Shown in pieces: positions 60,991-64,000 of a stretch of 64,000 bases of DNA. Both the position numbers and the translations under genes were made by a program. How positions within the stretch are numbered: position 1 is the stretch's first letter; the number at the start of each line of letters is the position of its first letter. This DNA comes from Rubricoccus sp963708165 (lineage in GTDB: Bacteria > Bacteroidota > Rhodothermia > Rhodothermales > Rubricoccaceae): assembly GCA_963708165.1 (NCBI GenBank), contig OY970187.1, positions 620,001-684,000 on the forward strand, given 5' to 3'. A model generated the notes under the pieces. The model saw nothing but the letters and a program-made list of their open reading frames with translations. It was not told where the DNA came from and did no database searches.

Positions 60991-61091
60991 CCGCCTCTGG
61001 CGCTGAGCCCCGAGTCGAGCTGTCTCTCGCTCGCCTCTGGCGCCAGGAGGCCAATCCGGCGCTAGGCCACCCTGGTTCATCTCCTGCTCCC

Positions 61092-61652
61092 ATGGTCCTC
61101 GACAGCATTCGTGAGCGCTTTGCCACCTACCGCACGATGGCCGAGCGCGCCCTCGCGCAGGTCGATGACGACGCGTTCTTCGCGCGCCTCGGTCCGCTCG
61201 ACCCTCTCGCGGTTCAGGTCAAGCACCTCGCGGGCAACTACCGCTCCCGCTGGACGGACTTCCGCACCTCGGACGGCAACAAGACCTGGCGGCAGCGCGA
61301 CGAGGAGTTCGAGATCCGTGACGGCGACACGCGAGAGGCTTTGATGACGGCGTGGGAAGAGGGCTGGCGCCTGAATCAAGAAGCCCTGGCGCCTCTGGCG
61401 GACGCGGACCTGAGCGAGACGGTCACGATCCGCGGCGAGGAGCACACCATCACCGAGGCGCTGCACCGGGCTCTCGCGCACACGGCCTATCACGTCGGAC
61501 AGATCGTGCTGCTCGCCAAGCACGCCCGCGGCGACGCGTGGCAGACGCTCTCGATCCCCCGCGGCGAATCCGCGGCCTTCGAGGCAACTGTGCGCGCGAA
61601 AGCCGCCGCACGACGCGCGACGAACATCGAGGGCCTGCCGCCAGAGGCATGA
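61092..61652 (+). CDS. DinB/DUF1572-like protein
   Basis: The 186-residue protein is predicted helical and matches the DinB superfamily as DUF1572-type: AVQVKHLAGNYRSRWTDF with a His near residue 47, and ALAHTAYHVGQIVLLAKH near 140 with two further His, completing a metal site. Enzymatic function is not established for this subgroup; relatives are thiol transferases. ATG at 61092 fits. The TGA overlaps the ATG of the next gene (ATGA), so they are coupled. Confidence 0.87.
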   Translation: MVLDSIRERFATYRTMAERALAQVDDDAFFARLGPLDPLAVQVKHLAGNYRSRWTDFRTSDGNKTWRQRDEEFEIRDGDTREALMTAWEEGWRLNQEALAPLADADLSETVTIRGEEHTITEALHRALAHTAYHVGQIVLLAKHARGDAWQTLSIPRGESAAFEATVRAKAAARRATNIEGLPPEA

Positions 61653-61987
61653 GCCGCCCTGACTATGACGGCCGCCGCTTCGCCCCAGTCGAGGCCTCTG
61701 GCGGCGGCGATGTGGACGGCTCGACGCGCTTCGACTACCGCCAGAGCGGCGACGTGGTCTGGGCTACCTACCGCGGCGGGGCGGTCGTAATGGGCACGCT
61801 CATCGCGACCGTCGACGCCAGAGGCGCGCTGGACATGCGGTACTCGCACGTCGATGCCTCTGGCGCTATCCGCACCGGCTCCTGCCACTCGGTCCCCGAG
61901 GTGCTACCGGACGGCCGCCTGCGCCTCCACGAAGTCTGGGAGTGGACCGACGGCGGCTCCGGCACGTCCACGCTGGAGGAGGTGTAG
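61649..61987 (+). CDS. Conserved hypothetical protein (N-acetylglutamate-synthase-like annotation)
   Basis: The 112-residue beta-rich protein reads MSRPDYDGRRFAPVEASG, FDYRQSGDVVWATYRGG, GTLIATVDARGALDMRYSHV and RLRLHEVWEWTDGGSG. Similar short proteins are sometimes named n-acetylglutamate synthase in databases, but no catalytic evidence is visible and they lack the GNAT fold. It overlaps the DinB-like gene by 4 bp. Two codon stretches are built from iterated 10-mers (EASGGG, DARGAL, DASGA). Confidence 0.75.
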   Translation: MSRPDYDGRRFAPVEASGGGDVDGSTRFDYRQSGDVVWATYRGGAVVMGTLIATVDARGALDMRYSHVDASGAIRTGSCHSVPEVLPDGRLRLHEVWEWTDGGSGTSTLEEV

Positions 61988-62167
61988 GCTTCGGGAGGGA
62001 TGCGGGATGGGAGAGGCATAGAGGGATGCGAGAATGCCCGGCCTCTGGCGCCAGAGGCCGATTCCGACGCTCCATAACGCGCCGAGGAGATCCCGGCTCT
62101 GCGCCACAGGCCTCTGGCGCCAGAGGCACGCATCCCTCCATCCCGGATCCCTCCATCCCTCTTCCAC
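61988..62167. other. Repeat-rich spacer between two convergent genes
   Basis: It holds two full iterated palindromes (about 62041-62058 and 62110-62127) and GGGATG/CATCCC-type short repeats in opposite orientation at both ends (about 61997-62030 and 62130-62163). No gene is seen. Confidence 0.5.
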
Positions 62168-62947
62168 TCACGCCATCGTCAGGCCGCCATCGACGGCGAG
62201 GGACTGGCCGGTGACGGTCCGCGCCAGAGGCGAGGCGAAGAACAGGACCGCGTCCGCAAACTCCTCTGGCGTGACGGTCTGCTGCAGCGGCGTCACGCTG
62301 CGGACGAACTCGAAGACCTCGTCGGTGGTGACCGCGCTGGCGTCGGTCGTCTGCAGGAGGCCACCGGCGACGAGGTTGACGCGGATGCCGTGCGGGCCGA
62401 GTTCCTTCGCGAGGGTGCGGGTGAGCCCGACGAGCCCCGCTTTGGCAGCGGTGTAATCGTGGTAGGTCACGACCGGGTTGTAGACCAGGTTGGTGCCGAT
62501 GTGCACGATGGAGCCTCCCGTGTCCTGCTCGCGCATGACCGGCGCGAGCGCCTGCGCGAGGTGGAACGCGGCGCGAACGGCGCCCTCGTACTGCGTGCTG
62601 AAATCCTCCCACGTGGCGGTCTCGATGCCGACGTAGCGCGCACCCGGATCGAAAGAGTAGGACGGTAGCGCGTTGCTGACGGCGATGTCGATGCGTCCGT
62701 ACGTCGCCTGGATCGCGTCCACCATGCTCTGCACGGCCTGGCGGTCCGTCACGTCGGCCTGGTGCGCAAACGCGCGTCCGCCCGCCGCCTCGATCTCGGC
62801 GACGACGCCAGAGGCCTTGTCGGCGCTGTTGAGGTAGTTGACGCAGACGGCGGCGCCTTCGCGCGCGAGGGCTTTGGCGATGGCAGCACCGGCACCGCGG
62901 CTGGCGCCGGTAACAAGAGCGACAGAGCCAGAGGAGAGCAAAGACAT
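62168..62947 (-). CDS. Short-chain dehydrogenase/reductase (FabG-like)
   Basis: The 259-residue SDR has the NAD(P)-binding VTGASRGAGAAIAKA near residue 12, ADVTDRQ near 65, NALPSYS near 95, the catalytic Tyr-Lys in TYHDYTAAKAGLVGL near 160, and VNLVAGGLLQT near 195. It probably reduces a carbonyl in fatty-acid or secondary metabolism; the substrate is open. The NNAG motif is replaced by SNALP. ATG at 62947 was chosen; the open frame before it is not plausible coding sequence. It is divergent from the next SDR gene (start 63032). Confidence 0.9.
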   Translation of the reverse strand: MSLLSSGSVALVTGASRGAGAAIAKALAREGAAVCVNYLNSADKASGVVAEIEAAGGRAFAHQADVTDRQAVQSMVDAIQATYGRIDIAVSNALPSYSFDPGARYVGIETATWEDFSTQYEGAVRAAFHLAQALAPVMREQDTGGSIVHIGTNLVYNPVVTYHDYTAAKAGLVGLTRTLAKELGPHGIRVNLVAGGLLQTTDASAVTTDEVFEFVRSVTPLQQTVTPEEFADAVLFFASPLARTVTGQSLAVDGGLTMA

Positions 62948-63031
62948 AGCGGGTCGGGAAGTGAGGGGCTGCAAGATGCTCAGGACCCGCGCCTCTGGCG
63001 GGGCGTTGGGATGCTCTTCACCGGATCCACC

Positions 63032-63850
63032 ATGCCGACCATCGTTATCACGGGCGCGAGCCAGGGCATCGGCCGAGCCCTCGCGCTGCACTACGCCCGA
63101 GCGCCAGAGGCCGCCTCTGGCGTGCGCCCCGGTAGCGAGCGCCCCGGTAGCGTGCGCCTCGCTCTTCTGGCGCGCAACGCAGGCAACCTCGCGGCCGTCG
63201 CCGCCGAGTGCCGCCGTGCGGGCGCCGAAGCCGAGGTCTTCGTGTGCGACGTGACCAACGAAACCCAGGTCACCCAGGCCTCTGGCGCCGCGATGGCGCG
63301 CTGGGGAGCGCCGGATGTCCTCGTCAACAACGCCGGTGTGTTTGTGCCCGGCGCGTTTCTGGAGATCACGCCAGAGGCCTTCCGCTCGCAGATCGAGGTC
63401 AACCTGACGAGCGCGTTCCTGGTCACGCGCGCGTTCCTCCCGGCCATGCTCGCGCGCGGATCGTCGCCAGAGGCCTCTGGCGACGACGACACCCCTGCCT
63501 CTCCCTCTTCATCCCCCATCCCTCCATCCCTTCCCGCGGGCGACATCGTGTTCATGGCGAGCGTGGCGAGCACGCGCGGCTACCCGGGCGGAGCCGCCTA
63601 CGGCGCGGCCAAGCATGGCCTGCTGGGTCTCGCGCGGACGCTGCGCGAGGAAACCAAGGACCGCGGCCTCCGCGTCATCACGGTCATGCCCGGCGCGACG
63701 CTCACGCCCTCCTGGGACGGAGTCGATGTGCCACCGAGCCGCCTGATGACGCCAGAGGCCATCGCGCAGACCGTCGCTGCGGCGACCTCGCTGCCGCGCG
63801 GCGCCGTCATCGAAGAGGTCCTTATCCGGCCCCAACTCGGCGACCTCTAG
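63032..63850 (+). CDS. Short-chain dehydrogenase/reductase with repeat-derived insertion
   Basis: The 272-residue SDR has VITGASQGIGRALAL at residue 4, CDVTNE near 75, VNNAGVFVPG near 102, the catalytic Tyr-Lys in GGAAYGAAKHGLLGLARTL near 190, and VITVMPGATLTP near 215. Between LPAMLARG and GDIVFMASVAS there are about 25 extra residues (SSPEASGDDDTPASPSSS, then PIPPSLPA) encoded by an iterated 18-bp palindrome (63467-63484) and a CCATCCC-rich tract; most SDRs have no insertion here. ATG at 63032 was chosen over one at 63011. Its stop abuts another palindrome. Confidence 0.9.
   Translation: MPTIVITGASQGIGRALALHYARAPEAASGVRPGSERPGSVRLALLARNAGNLAAVAAECRRAGAEAEVFVCDVTNETQVTQASGAAMARWGAPDVLVNNAGVFVPGAFLEITPEAFRSQIEVNLTSAFLVTRAFLPAMLARGSSPEASGDDDTPASPSSSPIPPSLPAGDIVFMASVASTRGYPGGAAYGAAKHGLLGLARTLREETKDRGLRVITVMPGATLTPSWDGVDVPPSRLMTPEAIAQTVAAATSLPRGAVIEEVLIRPQLGDL
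63467..63535. repeat. Repeat-derived in-frame insertion within an SDR gene
   Basis: CGCCAGAGGCCTCTGGCG is followed by a C-rich tract containing CATCCCCCATCCCTCCATCC, like the spacer repeats elsewhere. It is translated in frame as a Ser/Pro/Asp-rich loop. Confidence 0.7.
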
Positions 63851-63867
63851 CCTCTGGCGCCAGAGGC
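63850..63867. repeat. 18-bp iterated palindrome abutting a stop codon
   Basis: GCCTCTGGCGCCAGAGGC begins with the last base of the TAG of the SDR gene, between this gene and the GNAT gene on the same strand. Confidence 0.85.
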
Positions 63868-63892
63868 CGAACCCATCCTGCCCATTCTACAC

Positions 63893-64000
63893 ATGACCGC
63901 TCAGCACGACTCCGACAACCACCGCTTCACCATCGAGACCGACGCCGGAACGGCAGAGCTGGTCTACGAGATGCGTGGCGACACCATCGCGTACGTTCAC
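63893..64000 (+). CDS. GNAT-like N-acetyltransferase, N-terminal part (partial)
   Basis: The first 36 codons are present: MTAQHDSDNHRFTIETDAG then TAELVYEMRGDTIAYVH. The pattern of a polar lead, an F-x-I-x strand and xAELxYxxxGDxIxxxH is typical of the short YidJ/Gcn5-like GNAT family (about 100 residues). ATG at 63893 is the first in frame after the stop-abutting palindrome. The gene runs off the right edge, so identification rests on the N terminus only. Confidence 0.7.
   Translation, partial: MTAQHDSDNHRFTIETDAGTAELVYEMRGDTIAYVH

Overview
The window is about 64 kb of high-GC bacterial chromosome, densely coding on both strands. Two type IX secretion (T9SS) C-terminal sorting domains, a SusC/SusD pair, a GWxTD protein, an OmpA/PKD protein and many small lipoproteins place it in the Bacteroidota/Rhodothermota. 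The high GC and an extremely iterated 10-mer suggest a Rhodothermales relative such as Rubricoccaceae; that placement is inference. No rRNA, tRNA, CRISPR array or transposase was recognised.

Layout. 1-8.1 kb: end of gap, pgk, then on the minus strand an OmpA-like protein, rpe, a DUF4260 protein, a lipoprotein, a tiny membrane protein and a YyaL-like thioredoxin protein. 8.2-12.3 kb: two paralogous Sel1-like lipoproteins, MscS and a VKOR-thioredoxin fusion. 12.6-20.1 kb: BlaI repressor plus M56 peptidase with an operator-like dyad, a DUF4097-like protein, a DUF5916 protein, a cupin and a DUF892 protein. 20.2-21.1 kb: an AT-rich orphan gene. 21.1-29.3 kb: acyl-CoA carboxylase beta subunit, twin T9SS-sorted proteins and pyruvate phosphate dikinase. 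29.4-36.5 kb: a minus-strand run of CsbD, methyltransferase, pdxA, lipoprotein, pepA, nrnA and lipoprotein. 36.8-47 kb: housekeeping genes (acetyltransferase-like, HAD, rhomboid, engB, sucD, tatA, add, aroA) among lipoproteins. 47-54.3 kb: a lower-GC SusC-SusD-Calx-beta-GWxTD operon. 54.5-64 kb: MGMT-like, murB, ADP-ribosylglycohydrolase-like, ccmB, ABC ATPase, HIT, a PPC-like protein, 6-pyruvoyl-tetrahydropterin synthase/QueD, folE, DinB-like, two SDRs and the start of a GNAT gene.

The strongest unexplained signal is the 10-mer GCCTCTGGCG / CGCCAGAGGC. By eye it occurs about every 150-250 bp, inside genes in all reading frames and between genes, and it is nearly absent from the two AT-richer islands. 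Two copies often overlap by 2 bp into an 18-bp palindrome, which repeatedly abuts stop codons. Copies are conserved at matching positions in paralogous genes and contribute in-frame insertions to conserved proteins. It resembles DNA-uptake sequences or HIP1-type iterated motifs, but is denser. It is accompanied by 7-bp tandem arrays, a composite dispersed repeat, a 134-bp element with terminal inverted repeats and a dispersed GGACACCAT-type palindrome.

Eight genes carry internal frameshifts (nine in all, mostly +1), including the probably essential folE. Sequence error is the simplest explanation, except perhaps in the orphan gene. These genes are annotated as single loci with the shift positions given.
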